Assembly: GCA_004298725.1 (NCBI GenBank)
Contig: SCQA01000283.1
Coordinates: 1 to 13,516, forward strand
Length of the DNA: 13,516 bases
Reading direction: 5' to 3'
From: a bacterium
Lineage (GTDB): Bacteria; Desulfobacterota; GWC2-55-46
Shown: piece by piece, positions 5,467 to 12,650 of the stretch
Position numbering within the stretch: the first letter of the stretch is position 1
Layout of the letters: every line of letters begins with the position of its first letter
The notes under the pieces: model-generated
What the model saw: only the letters and a program-made list of their open reading frames with translations
What the model was told of the DNA's origin: nothing
The model's database searches: none
Translations under genes and position numbers: made by a program

Positions 5467-6765
5467 CTAAATCTTCTTCACATCCGGCATTTTCAACGCC
5501 TTTTTCCTGTAAGAAAAATTCATGCCTATTCTGTAACCTATGCCTATAGGGCTTCTCAGGCACCGTTTCATCATATTTTTAAGCGCATATGTTTTACGGA
5601 ATATCCAGTGATAGCCGTTTTGCAATTCATCAACCGTCATACCCTTAGGCTTAAACACAACCTCGCCGGTGTGGTATTTTGCCCAGTCGCGGTCGGTTAT
5701 TCTTCCTTCTTTTTCAAACTCGGCGTACGTAACGGTGCCGGGCAGAGGCGTAAGTATATGAAACTGCGCCGCGTCAACGCCGGCATCCATTATGAAATTG
5801 AAGGTATTTTCAAATACGGTCTTGTCGTCGTCGTCAAGCCCGAAAACAAAACTGCCGATGACATTTATGCCGACGGCGTGAATCTTCTCTATCGCCTCTT
5901 TATAATCTTTCGCGGAGTTCCAGCCCTTGTGCATTTTGTCAAGGTTTTTCTGCGACAAAGTCTCAAGCCCGATAAACACATACCTGCCGCCGCTCTTGGC
6001 GTAAAGCTCCAGAAGCTCCGGGTCTTTAGCCATGGTAATTGACGCCTGACTTCCCCATATTTTTTTAAGCGGTATCAATTCCTTAAAAAGCTCTTTGGCG
6101 TACTTTGGCCTGCCCGCTATGTTGTCGTCAACGAAAAAGAATTCTTTGGTGTCGAAGGTTTTGATTTCATCTATTACCTCTTTAACGGGCCGCACCCTGA
6201 ATTCCTTGCCAAAAAACGCGGTAACGGCGCAGTAGTCGCAGTTGAACGGGCAACCGCGGGTTGCCTGCAACGTATTAAAACCGCTGGCATACATATTTCT
6301 GTCAAGAAGGTCTCTGCGCGGTATGGCCATGTTCTTCATGTCGCACAGGCGAGGCGCCTTATACACACGCTTTAACGCGCCGTTTTTAAAGTCGTCAAGC
6401 AGTTTGGCCCAAACCGTTTCAGCCTCGCCGATGACTACGGCATCCGCGTGAGTAAGCGCCTCGTCAGGCAAAGAGGAAACATGCACGCCGCCCATTACGA
6501 CGGCTACGCCCTTTTTTCTGAAGTTGTCCGCTATCTCAAACGCGCTTGGCATCTCAGTTGTAAAACCGGTTATGCCAACGATGTCCACTTTGGCGTTGTA
6601 ATCAACCGGCGTCACCCTTGCGTCAAGTATTTCAACTTCCCAATCCATGGGCGTAAGCGCGGCAATCGTTGGAAGGTTCAGCCGCACAAAGCCCGCCTTG
6701 CCGCTTTTTGAAACCTTGCCCCAGTACCCGCGCTCGTTCTTCGGAAGAATAAGTAAAAGCTTCAT
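5467..6765 (-). CDS. B12-binding domain radical SAM protein
   Basis: This 432-residue class B type radical SAM enzyme has an N-terminal cobalamin-binding-like Rossmann domain (about 1-135) with typical motifs: VDIVGITGFT (60-69), VVMGGVHVSSLPDEAL (89-104) and ADAVVIGEAE (107-116). The radical SAM core follows, with the [4Fe-4S] cysteines C172, C176 and C179 in RGCPFNCDYC, then FFFVDDN (209-215) and GSFVFGLDDDD (304-314). The C-terminal part (LTPLPGT, then about 350-432) resembles the DUF4070-type extension found in hopanoid methylase-like and related proteins. The substrate cannot be told from sequence; a methyltransferase or other B12-dependent radical reaction is possible, and HpnP or BchE identity is not claimed. 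The ATG at 6763-6765 begins directly at the MKLLLILP strand typical of the family, although its ribosome site is weak. It stands alone, convergent with ybgC and divergent from the cold-shock gene. Confidence 0.9.
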   Translation of the reverse strand: MKLLLILPKNERGYWGKVSKSGKAGFVRLNLPTIAALTPMDWEVEILDARVTPVDYNAKVDIVGITGFTTEMPSAFEIADNFRKKGVAVVMGGVHVSSLPDEALTHADAVVIGEAETVWAKLLDDFKNGALKRVYKAPRLCDMKNMAIPRRDLLDRNMYASGFNTLQATRGCPFNCDYCAVTAFFGKEFRVRPVKEVIDEIKTFDTKEFFFVDDNIAGRPKYAKELFKELIPLKKIWGSQASITMAKDPELLELYAKSGGRYVFIGLETLSQKNLDKMHKGWNSAKDYKEAIEKIHAVGINVIGSFVFGLDDDDKTVFENTFNFIMDAGVDAAQFHILTPLPGTVTYAEFEKEGRITDRDWAKYHTGEVVFKPKGMTVDELQNGYHWIFRKTYALKNMMKRCLRSPIGIGYRIGMNFSYRKKALKMPDVKKI

Positions 6766-6942
6766 ATTTCATAAGTTATCAGGTACAATAACTAAATGCA
6801 ACCCGTTTTGCGCCGCGCAAAACATTGAATGCAGTCAATGGGATTTAAAAAGTTTTCGTGTTGGCAACCCCGCGCCACACATATTTGACGCCTACTGCTT
6901 AAACGTTTTTTTACGCGCATGTTGACAATATAAAAATAAGAC

Positions 6943-6971
6943 TTGACACTTTTAAAATTAAATGCAATAAT
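6943..6971 (+). promoter_or_regulatory. Probable sigma-70 promoter of the cold-shock gene
   Basis: TTGACA at 6943-6948 and AATAAT at 6966-6971 are separated by 17 bp, in an AT-rich region of the 318 bp between the divergent radical SAM and cold-shock genes. Transcription would start near 6978, leaving a leader of about 105 nt before the ATG at 7084. Long leaders are common in cold-shock genes, though no known cold-box sequence was recognised. A second TTGACA at 6922-6927 has no fitting -10. Confidence 0.55.
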
Positions 6972-7083
6972 GCAAAAAGAAGTTTCGGAAGTGCTTGTTG
7001 CGAATGACACAAAGGTTTTATTTTTGTTGTTGTTTATTGCATACCTCCGCAATCTTCAAATACTCAGAAAGGAGGTTTTGCAA

Positions 7084-7284
7084 ATGACGAAAGGAACAGT
7101 AAAGTGGTTCAATGAGACCAAGGGATTTGGTTTCATCAGCAGGGAAGACGGTGGTGATGTGTTTGTGCACTATGCCGACATCCAGGGCGACGGCTTCAAG
7201 TCTTTAAACGAAGGCCAAGCTGTCAACTTTGAAGTAGTCAATGGACCAAAGGGTCCGAAAGCCACAAACGTAACAAAGATCTAA
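7084..7284 (+). CDS. Cold-shock domain protein (CspA family)
   Basis: This 66-residue single cold-shock domain protein is a five-stranded OB-fold that binds single-stranded RNA and DNA and acts as an RNA chaperone. It starts MTKGTVKWFNETKGFGFISR and contains the nucleic-acid-binding motifs RNP1 (KGFGFI, 13-18) and RNP2 (DVFVHY, 25-30). Its length is normal for the family. The ATG at 7084 is preceded by a very strong AAAGGAGG at 7068-7075; longer in-frame versions are excluded because they would run through the promoter. It has its own promoter and terminator, so it is monocistronic. The paralogue (cold-induced or constitutive) cannot be told from sequence. Confidence 0.97.
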   Translation: MTKGTVKWFNETKGFGFISREDGGDVFVHYADIQGDGFKSLNEGQAVNFEVVNGPKGPKATNVTKI

Positions 7285-7303
7285 CCCAAACAGGTAGATA
7301 GAG

Positions 7304-7342
7304 AAAGGCAGGCTGAGTAATCAGTCTGCCTTTTTTATTTTT
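7304..7342 (+). terminator. Rho-independent terminator of the cold-shock gene
   Basis: AGGCAG-G-CTGA, a GTAA loop and TCAG-T-CTGCCT form a 10 bp stem with one internal mismatch (about 7306-7331), followed directly by TTTTTTATTTTT. It begins about 20 bp after the cold-shock stop codon. Confidence 0.9.
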
Positions 7343-7476
7343 ACGCTTCAGTTAAAAACTTATCTTACATTATGCTCAAACTAAACATAGCATTGCTCCT
7401 TTTGGCTCCCACTCTGTAAAATGGGGATTGATAAAACTATTGTTTTGCCGTCAGCCGGAGATATATCAATCCATGT

Positions 7477-7548
7477 CCAGTGGCATGTTGGCCACCAGTG
7501 GCATGTTGGCCACCAGTGGCATGTTGGCCACCAGTGGCATGTTGGCCA
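7477..7548. repeat. Tandem repeat, four exact 18 bp units
   Basis: The unit CCAGTGGCATGTTGGCCA occurs four times head to tail with no mismatch (7477-7494, 7495-7512, 7513-7530, 7531-7548). Each junction contains the small palindrome GCCAC-CA-GTGGC. The array is bounded by TGTCCAGTGG at the left and CCATTGGACA at the right, which are complementary at 9 of 10 positions. It lies in the 473 bp without a recognised gene between the cold-shock gene and rluE. Exact identity suggests recent expansion by slippage. It is not a CRISPR array because there are no spacers. Confidence 0.97.
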
Positions 7549-7566
7549 TTGGACAAACCGGAGAGA

Positions 7567-7587
7567 CAAGCCGGCACGGCCGGCTTG
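7567..7587. repeat. Perfect inverted repeat (CAAGCCGG / CCGGCTTG)
   Basis: An 8 bp perfect stem, CAAGCCGG at 7567-7574 and CCGGCTTG at 7580-7587, with a 5 nt loop, lies 18 bp beyond the tandem repeat. No T-run follows on either strand, so a terminator role is unlikely. It belongs to the repeat-rich region upstream of rluE. Confidence 0.7.
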
Positions 7588-7669
7588 ACCGATAAAGAGT
7601 ACATCCCTAACGGCACATATAAAAATTATCGCTTCTGTACGTGGGAAGGCAAGGGGTAGTTTAATTTAA

Positions 7670-7714
7670 AAACCCCCTCGCCTTACTCCTCTCCCCCGTC
7701 AAATGGGGGAGAGG
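7670..7714. repeat. REP-like palindromic repeat (CCTCTCCCCC hairpin)
   Basis: A perfect 10 bp stem, CCTCTCCCCC at 7688-7697 and GGGGGAGAGG at 7705-7714, with loop GTCAAAT, is preceded by ACCCCCTCGCCTTACT. This composition matches the widespread family of dispersed intergenic repeats of the type CCCTCGCCCT...CTCTCCC...GGGAGAGG seen in many bacterial genomes. It lies 43 bp upstream of the rluE start and could also influence its expression as an RNA hairpin. Confidence 0.65.
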
Positions 7715-7757
7715 ATATAAAATCACGTAGCAAACTTGAGAACAGCCTGTCAAAAGA

Positions 7758-8366
7758 ATGAAAAGACCGCCGCAAAAAACAAACCACCCTCGCCCCGCGC
7801 TTATTCTTTTTAATAAACCATATCAAGTCCTTTGCCAATTTACCGATACCGACGGGCGAAAAACTCTTGCCGACTATATTCCTATTTCAAGCGTTTACGC
7901 GGCAGGACGGCTTGATTACGACAGCGAAGGCCTCGTGGCGCTTACAAACTCCGGCCCGCTCACGCATATTATAAGCAACCCAAGCCATAAACTTCCAAAA
8001 ACATATCTTGTGCAGGTTGAGGGCACGCCAAGCGAGCCAGCGCTTGAAAAACTAAGAAAAGGCGTGCTATTAAATGACGGCATAACGAAACCGGCTAAGG
8101 TGGAACTGATAGGGGAAAACCCAGCCATATGGCCGAGGGTGCCGCCTATACGTTACAGAAAAAACATCCCTGCGATATGGCTGAAACTGACGATAACAGA
8201 AGGCCGAAACAGGCAGGTGCGCCGCATGTGCGCGTCAGTAGGCCACCCGGCACTGCGTCTTGTCCGCGTAAAAATAGGCCCGTTGGCGTTAGATGAACTT
8301 TTACCCGGCCAGTGGAAAGAAGCGCCTCTTGCGACAATACAATCTTTGTTGGCCGGACGAAAATAA
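7758..8366 (+). CDS. rluE: 23S rRNA pseudouridine synthase, RluE type
   Basis: This 202-residue enzyme of the RsuA/RluB/RluE/RluF family lacks an N-terminal S4 domain, as RluE does. E. coli RluE isomerises U2457 of 23S rRNA in the peptidyl-transferase region. It begins its domain with LILFNKPYQVLCQFTDTDGRKTLADYI (16-41), has the catalytic motif AAGRLDYDSEGLVALT with nucleophile D53, the TYLVQVEG strand, and the closing block WLKLTITEGRNRQVRRMCASVGHPALRLVRV. Similarity to E. coli RluE is strong throughout, including LNDG and the WPRVPPIRYRKNIPAIWLK segment. The ATG at 7758 gives a short basic N-terminal tail; the ribosome site (AAAGA) is weak. Repeat elements lie on both sides and no partner gene is adjacent. 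The exact target uridine in this organism is inferred from homology. Confidence 0.93.
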   Translation: MKRPPQKTNHPRPALILFNKPYQVLCQFTDTDGRKTLADYIPISSVYAAGRLDYDSEGLVALTNSGPLTHIISNPSHKLPKTYLVQVEGTPSEPALEKLRKGVLLNDGITKPAKVELIGENPAIWPRVPPIRYRKNIPAIWLKLTITEGRNRQVRRMCASVGHPALRLVRVKIGPLALDELLPGQWKEAPLATIQSLLAGRK

Positions 8367-8437
8367 GACTTTTAATGGTGGCATGGTAAAGGAAGGGGAT
8401 AGTGGTTAGTGAATGGTGAGGGATGAAAGATCGTAGT

Positions 8438-8455
8438 GCGAGACTTTAGTCTCGC
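8438..8455. repeat. Palindrome GCGAGAC-TTTA-GTCTCGC
   Basis: A perfect 7 bp GC-rich stem with a TTTA loop lies 71 bp after the rluE stop. No T-run follows, so it is not a typical terminator. It is one of two small palindromes in the 272 bp between the convergent rluE and aminotransferase genes and is probably a dispersed repeat. Confidence 0.6.
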
Positions 8456-8525
8456 TTGTCGCTTGAATACGCATAAGGTAATTGCATTGTGTTGACAGCC
8501 GCTGTTACAACCGGATATCCCATTG

Positions 8526-8546
8526 CCCCTCTTTATAAAAGAGGGG
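8526..8546. repeat. Palindrome CCCCTCTTT-ATA-AAAGAGGGG
   Basis: A perfect 9 bp stem with a 3 nt loop. It resembles common short dispersed intergenic repeats built on CCCCTCTTT. Neither strand shows a run of T directly after the stem, so it may serve as a weak bidirectional transcription barrier at most. The surrounding region (8367-8638) holds no convincing gene. Confidence 0.55.
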
Positions 8547-8638
8547 TTACGGCAAAGACAAAAAAAACGTGGTTTTTACTTCCTTATTTTCTAAAAGAAT
8601 ATCATCCAATTATAAAATTCCTCGGTCGCTTAGCTCCA

Positions 8639-9553
8639 TCATGCAACGGAGGTCTGATGTTTTATACCGCCAAATAACGCGTCAAGCCTCTTTGCAACCT
8701 CTCTCGCGTAAGCCTCCTGCATAAGCCGTGTTATGGCGCCGGGCTTGCCTGTGCCAAGCGTTTTAGAACCTACTTTTATCAGAGGAAGCACATCTGAAAT
8801 TGAATTCGTTAGAAATGCCTCGCCGCATTCAAACAAATATCTCTCAGTGATATTGCACTGCCTTACTTTAAGCCCTGCCTTTATTGCAAGTTCTATTATT
8901 ATCTTTCTCGTTACGCCCGGCAAAGCGGTTTCACGCGACGGCGGCGTCTTGAGAACGCCTTTTGAAAATATAAAGATATTCGTTGACGAACCTTCCGTTA
9001 TGAAACCGCGCTTATTTACAAATATACCCTCAAATACGCCGCGTTTTACAGCCTCCATTTTAGCGAGCACGCTTGGAAGGTAATTCATGGTTTTAAGCTC
9101 AGGCATGGCAGGCAGAACACCTTTAACAAGCACGGCCTTTACGCCTTTTTTTTGTATAAGCAAAATTTTCTTGGCAGAAAGCGGTTTAACAAAAATTATT
9201 ACAGTCGGCTTTATGCCTTTTACGGGCGCATGTCCGCCTTTATCAACCCCTCGCGTAATGATTATTTTGATGTAAGCTGAGCCTTTTTCAAGGCCGTTCT
9301 CTCTAAGAAGTTTTTCAATGATTTTAAGTTTTATGTCGCGCTCAAACTGCTTAAGAAGGCTTGGTCTTATACCTATAAACGCGGCTCCGGATTTGAGCCT
9401 GCGAAGGTGGTCGTTTAAGAACGCGGGTTTTCCGTTGTAAGTTTTAATGGTTTCAAAAAGCCCGTCACCGTAGTTAAGGCCTCTGTCGAATACGGAAACA
9501 ACCGCTTTGCCCTCAGGCAGTATCTTGCCGTTTATGTATATTTTTGTTTCCAT
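8639..9553 (-). CDS. Class IV PLP-dependent aminotransferase (D-amino acid or branched-chain type)
   Basis: This 304-residue fold-type IV PLP enzyme has an N-terminal block INGKILPEGKAVVSVFDRGLNYGDGLFETI (7-36), typical of the family, and the PLP lysine at K154 in ELKTMNYLPSVLAKMEA. The phosphate-binding region ITEGSSTNIFIFSKGVLKTPP (185-205) includes E187 and is followed by LPGVTR (211-216). The block around K154 resembles D-amino acid aminotransferases, but branched-chain aminotransferase and aminodeoxychorismate lyase share the fold, so the substrate is open. The ATG at 9551-9553 gives the normal family N-terminus and has an AGG about ten bases upstream; in-frame sequence further upstream overlaps the preceding regulator gene and is rejected. 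It lies 59 bp downstream of that regulator on the same strand, so cotranscription is likely. Confidence 0.88.
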   Translation of the reverse strand: METKIYINGKILPEGKAVVSVFDRGLNYGDGLFETIKTYNGKPAFLNDHLRRLKSGAAFIGIRPSLLKQFERDIKLKIIEKLLRENGLEKGSAYIKIIITRGVDKGGHAPVKGIKPTVIIFVKPLSAKKILLIQKKGVKAVLVKGVLPAMPELKTMNYLPSVLAKMEAVKRGVFEGIFVNKRGFITEGSSTNIFIFSKGVLKTPPSRETALPGVTRKIIIELAIKAGLKVRQCNITERYLFECGEAFLTNSISDVLPLIKVGSKTLGTGKPGAITRLMQEAYAREVAKRLDALFGGIKHQTSVA

Positions 9554-9612
9554 CGTTTGATGCCTGCAAAATCTTATGCGGTTTTTTATGCGGGATTGTC
9601 TTGCTTGGACAC

Positions 9613-10998
9613 TCAAGAACTTCTTAGCGGAGGCTTTATGCCGAGCGTTTTTATCTTCATTAAAAGGGTATTTCTGTGCATGTTTAAAACCCTGGCGGCC
9701 TCGCCCCTGTTCCATTTGGTCTTATTAAGCACGCCTAATATATAGTGCTTCTCAAAAGACTTGCTCGCCTGAGTAAAGTCCTTTGATTCGTCCACCGGCT
9801 CGTTACCGGTATCCGTGTGAGAGTAAAATATGCCTACCGGAAGGTCGTCGTACGTTACCTCCGCGCCGGACTTTGCCATAACGACCAACCGTTCAATAAA
9901 GTTTTCAAGCTCGCGGACGTTGCCCGGCCACGCGTAGCCGCAAAGCGTATTCATAGCCTCGGCTGTTATGCCTTTTACAGACTTGGCGCACTTGCCGCAG
10001 TGCTTGGTTATAAAATGCCTTACGAGAAGCGGTATGTCTTCAGTCCTTTCACGAAGCGGCGGAAGCTCAATAGGCACGACGTTAAGCCTGTAATAGAGGT
10101 CTTCCCTGAACGTGCCGTTCTTTATGGCTGTTTCAAGATCAGCGTTGGTGGCCGCGATTATCCGTATATCAACCTTAATGGGTATGTTGCCTCCGACCCG
10201 CTCAAAGCTCTTCTCCTGAATAACCCTGAGAAGCTTCACTTGCAGGCTCATCGGAAGCGTGCCGACCTCGTCAAAAAACAAGGTGCCGCCGTCGGCGTAT
10301 TCAAACTTGCCTATCTTTCTGGCGTGCGCGCCGGTAAATGCGCCCTTTTCATGCCCGAAAAGCTCGCTCTCCATAAGTTCCGCCGGCACCGCGCCGCAGT
10401 TGACGGTAACAAAAGGCTTGTCCTTTCTCGCGCTAATCGCCTGTATGGCTTTGGCAACAAGCTCTTTACCCGTGCCTGACTCTCCGGTTATAAGCACGTT
10501 TGACGGCGCCTTGCTGACGTTTTCAATAAGCTCGAATACCTTCTTCATTTTCGGCGAATTTGACAAGATTTCACCGAGGAAGAGCGAGTTTTTTTGCAAC
10601 TCCTCTTTAAGGTAGCTCACCTCTTTTTTGAGGCTCAATGTTTCGGTGTATCTCTTTATTTTCAGCAGAAGGTCGTCGTTAGCGAACGGCTTGGTAAGGT
10701 AATCGTAAGCGCCGAGTTTAATGGCCGACACGGCAAGCGAGGCGCTGTCAAGGCCGGAGAGCATTATTACGCCTATGGAGACGTCGAAATCTTTTATTTT
10801 CTCAAGCACTTCTATGCCGTTTATGTCCGGCAGGCCGACGTCAAGAAGGACGATGTCTATATGCCTTTGCTTTACGGCCTCGATAGCCTGTGCGCCAAGG
10901 GCCGCAGTGCCGACCTCGTAGTCCTTCTCAAGCATGAACTTTAGGACTTTTCTTACCTGCAAGTCGTCGTCAACAACAAGGATGTATGGTTTTGTCAT
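9613..10998 (-). CDS. Sigma-54-dependent response regulator, NtrC family
   Basis: This 461-residue three-domain transcription activator has a receiver domain (1-120) with acidic pocket D10-D12, phosphoacceptor D53 (LLDVGLPD) and K103. An AAA+ domain (about 141-375) has Walker A GESGTGKE (172-179), the intact sigma-54 contact loop GAFTGA (219-224), Walker B TLFFDE (D243, E244) and the RExxLYYRLNVVPIELPPLRER segment. A C-terminal Fis-type helix-turn-helix covers about 415-452 (RGEAARVLNMHRNTLLMKI). It should activate sigma-54 promoters when phosphorylated. No histidine kinase is directly adjacent; NtrY lies beyond ntrX and could be its partner or may not be. The start is at 10996-10998 with only a weak GGGA ribosome site. 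A leader with a hairpin and a possible Crp/Fnr-controlled promoter precede it. Confidence 0.93.
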   Translation of the reverse strand: MTKPYILVVDDDLQVRKVLKFMLEKDYEVGTAALGAQAIEAVKQRHIDIVLLDVGLPDINGIEVLEKIKDFDVSIGVIMLSGLDSASLAVSAIKLGAYDYLTKPFANDDLLLKIKRYTETLSLKKEVSYLKEELQKNSLFLGEILSNSPKMKKVFELIENVSKAPSNVLITGESGTGKELVAKAIQAISARKDKPFVTVNCGAVPAELMESELFGHEKGAFTGAHARKIGKFEYADGGTLFFDEVGTLPMSLQVKLLRVIQEKSFERVGGNIPIKVDIRIIAATNADLETAIKNGTFREDLYYRLNVVPIELPPLRERTEDIPLLVRHFITKHCGKCAKSVKGITAEAMNTLCGYAWPGNVRELENFIERLVVMAKSGAEVTYDDLPVGIFYSHTDTGNEPVDESKDFTQASKSFEKHYILGVLNKTKWNRGEAARVLNMHRNTLLMKIKTLGIKPPLRSS

Positions 10999-11050
10999 TG
11001 TCCCGTAATCTTGATGAATTTATTTAAGCTACGCAGAGGACGTTGATATT

Positions 11051-11077
11051 AGTAAAGAGAGGCCGCGTCTCTTTACT
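11051..11077. repeat. Perfect inverted repeat (AGTAAAGAGA / TCTCTTTACT) in the regulator leader
   Basis: A perfect 10 bp stem, AGTAAAGAGA at 11051-11060 and TCTCTTTACT at 11068-11077, with a 7 nt GC-rich loop, lies 53 bp upstream of the NtrC-type regulator start within the 284 bp after ntrX. No T-run follows on either strand, which argues against a classical terminator. It could be an operator, a leader hairpin, or the end of the ntrX transcript after processing. Confidence 0.6.
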
Positions 11078-11178
11078 ATCCTGATGCCACTCTTAAAAAA
11101 GCTGATGTAACCACATGAAACTGCCTGAGAGCCGGATAACGGCGTTTCGGCATTTCGCGTCAATTTTTAGGATTTATT

Positions 11179-11220
11179 ATTTTATCTGTTTATTTTGCAC
11201 AAAATTATGACATTTGTCAA
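11179..11220 (-). promoter_or_regulatory. Candidate Crp/Fnr-type site and promoter upstream of the NtrC-type regulator
   Basis: The minus strand reads TTGAC-AAAT-GTCAT (11220-11207), the same 5-4-5 palindrome as upstream of the hemerythrin gene. A good -10 (TAAAAT) lies at 11184-11179, again 22 bp beyond the palindrome, as for a class II Fnr-type promoter. Alternatively TTGACA is a plain sigma-70 -35, with CAAAAT 17 bp downstream. Either start would give a leader of about 170 nt. Confidence 0.45.
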
Positions 11221-11282
11221 CTTCATGCACAAAAAACTGTTCAGCAAGGGCACCTCTTTTAAAAACAACGCGAAAAATACGG

Positions 11283-12650
11283 CTACTCTTGCGTAACGGC
11301 TTCATTTTCAATGCCGTAGCTCTTTATCTTTCTGTAAAGATGGCTCCTCTCGATGCCTATTGCCTCGGCCGTCTTGGCGATATTGCCGCCAAACTCCTTA
11401 AGTTTACGGAGTATAAACTCCTTTTCAAAGTCCCTTCTCGCTTCCTTTATAAGCATACTCCTGAAAATATTCTTCGGATGCGAGCCTTCGGCGCCTTTTA
11501 TATATTCCGGCAAGTCGTCCGGTGTTATAACGCTTGACGGCGCCATGATAACAAGCCTCTCAATAAGGTTTTTAAGCTCCCTTACGTTTCCGGGCCATTC
11601 ATACTTTAATAGCATATCAGAGGCTTCTTGGTTTATAGTAACAGGCTCTTTTGCCGTCTCGCGCGTAAATTCCTTCAAAAAATAATCTATAAAAAGAGGT
11701 ATGTCTTCCGCCCGCTCACGAAGCGGCGGCACATGAAAGGGAATTACGTTCAACCTGTAGTAAAGGTCTTCCCTGAAGGCGCCCTTTATTATAAGCTCCT
11801 TCAAATTTTTATTCGTGGCGGCTATTACGCGCACGTCAACGTTTATATGCTCCACTCCGCCGACGCGCTCGAAGCTATGCTCCTGAAGTATCCGTAAAAC
11901 CTTTGCCTGTGTTTTAAGCGACATATCGCCTATTTCATCAAGAAAGATCGTGCCTTTGTCCGCAAGGTCAAACTTGCCTTTTCTCTGCGCCACGGCGCTT
12001 GTGAAAGCGCCCTTTTCATGCCCGAAAAGCTCGCTCTCGATAAGCTCTTCGGGAATGGCCGCGCAATTGACCTCGATAAAAGGCTTGTTGCTCCGGTTGG
12101 ACAAAAGATATACGTTTCTTGCCACGTACTCTTTGCCCGTTCCGTTTTCTCCGGTTATGAGAACGGTCGAGTTGGTCGGGGCCGCCTTTTTAATGCCGGA
12201 CGTAAGCGTGTACATCGCTTTTGTTTCGCCGATTATTTCGTATTTCGAGAGGGTTTTAACTCTCAGCTCGTTATTTTCTTCAAGCAGGCGCTTCTGCTCA
12301 AGCGCGTGCTCGACGGTAAGTATAACCTTGTCAAGAGAGAGCGGCTTTTCGATAAAGTCGTACGCGCCGAGCTTCGTGGCCTTTACCGCGGTTTCTATGT
12401 TGGCGTGCCCTGAAATCATGATTACCGGAATATAGCGGCTTCTTCTCTTGATTTCCTTTAAAGCCTCTATGCCGTCAATGCCCGGAAGCCAGATGTCGAG
12501 CAGAATGATGTCCGGCGAAACTGATTCAAGTTTTTTCAGCGCCTCCTCCGACGAACCGGCCACGGCCACGCCGTAGCCTTCGTCCTTTAAAACTCCGGCA
12601 AGCGATTCTCGTATGTCTTTTTCGTCGTCAACCACCATTATCGTCTTCAT
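11283..12650 (-). CDS. ntrX: NtrX-type sigma-54-family response regulator
   Basis: This 455-residue protein has a receiver domain (1-118) with D8/D9, phosphoacceptor D52 (LLDIWLPGIDG) and K102. The AAA+ domain (about 135-370) has Walker A GENGTGKE (167-174), Walker B TIFLDE (D238, E239) and LYYRLNVIPFHVPPLRER. A C-terminal Fis-type HTH spans about 405-445 (NIAKTAEAIGIERSHLYRKI, typical of NtrX). The sigma-54 contact loop reads GAFTSA (214-219) instead of GAFTGA, so activation with sigma-54 may be altered, as is known for some NtrX lineages. It overlaps ntrY by 4 bp (ATGA, 12647-12650), which supports a two-component pair and translational coupling. NtrYX systems sense redox or nitrogen state and control nitrogen metabolism and respiration; the targets here are unknown. 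Confidence 0.92.
   Translation of the reverse strand: MKTIMVVDDEKDIRESLAGVLKDEGYGVAVAGSSEEALKKLESVSPDIILLDIWLPGIDGIEALKEIKRRSRYIPVIMISGHANIETAVKATKLGAYDFIEKPLSLDKVILTVEHALEQKRLLEENNELRVKTLSKYEIIGETKAMYTLTSGIKKAAPTNSTVLITGENGTGKEYVARNVYLLSNRSNKPFIEVNCAAIPEELIESELFGHEKGAFTSAVAQRKGKFDLADKGTIFLDEIGDMSLKTQAKVLRILQEHSFERVGGVEHINVDVRVIAATNKNLKELIIKGAFREDLYYRLNVIPFHVPPLRERAEDIPLFIDYFLKEFTRETAKEPVTINQEASDMLLKYEWPGNVRELKNLIERLVIMAPSSVITPDDLPEYIKGAEGSHPKNIFRSMLIKEARRDFEKEFILRKLKEFGGNIAKTAEAIGIERSHLYRKIKSYGIENEAVTQE

Noticed and set aside
6792..7052. 86-codon minus-strand reading frame in the radical SAM/cold-shock intergenic region
   Set aside because: It lies antisense to the cold-shock promoter and leader, has unusual composition and no ribosome site.
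7477..7548. CRISPR array
   Set aside because: The 18 bp units are directly contiguous with no spacers, and there are no cas genes.
7381..7569. Minus-strand reading frame with WPTCHW repeats
   Set aside because: It is open only because the repeat unit is a multiple of three; it has no ribosome site and no recognisable domain.
8489..8677. 62-codon + strand reading frame between rluE and the aminotransferase
   Set aside because: It runs through a palindrome and T/A-rich sequence, overlaps the aminotransferase 3' end antisense, and resembles no protein.
9554..9715. N-terminal extension of the aminotransferase by 54 residues
   Set aside because: It overlaps the end of the upstream regulator gene in another frame and is basic, low-quality sequence without family similarity; the ATG at 9553 gives the normal start.
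11095..11124. Possible ntrX terminator on the minus strand (weak stem before six T)
   Set aside because: The stem is only about 4 bp (ATGT/ACAT) with mismatches beyond, too weak to call.
11081..11180. Riboswitch or small RNA in the leader of the NtrC-type regulator
   Set aside because: The sequence was compared from memory with c-di-GMP, cobalamin and other common cores and no conserved core was seen.
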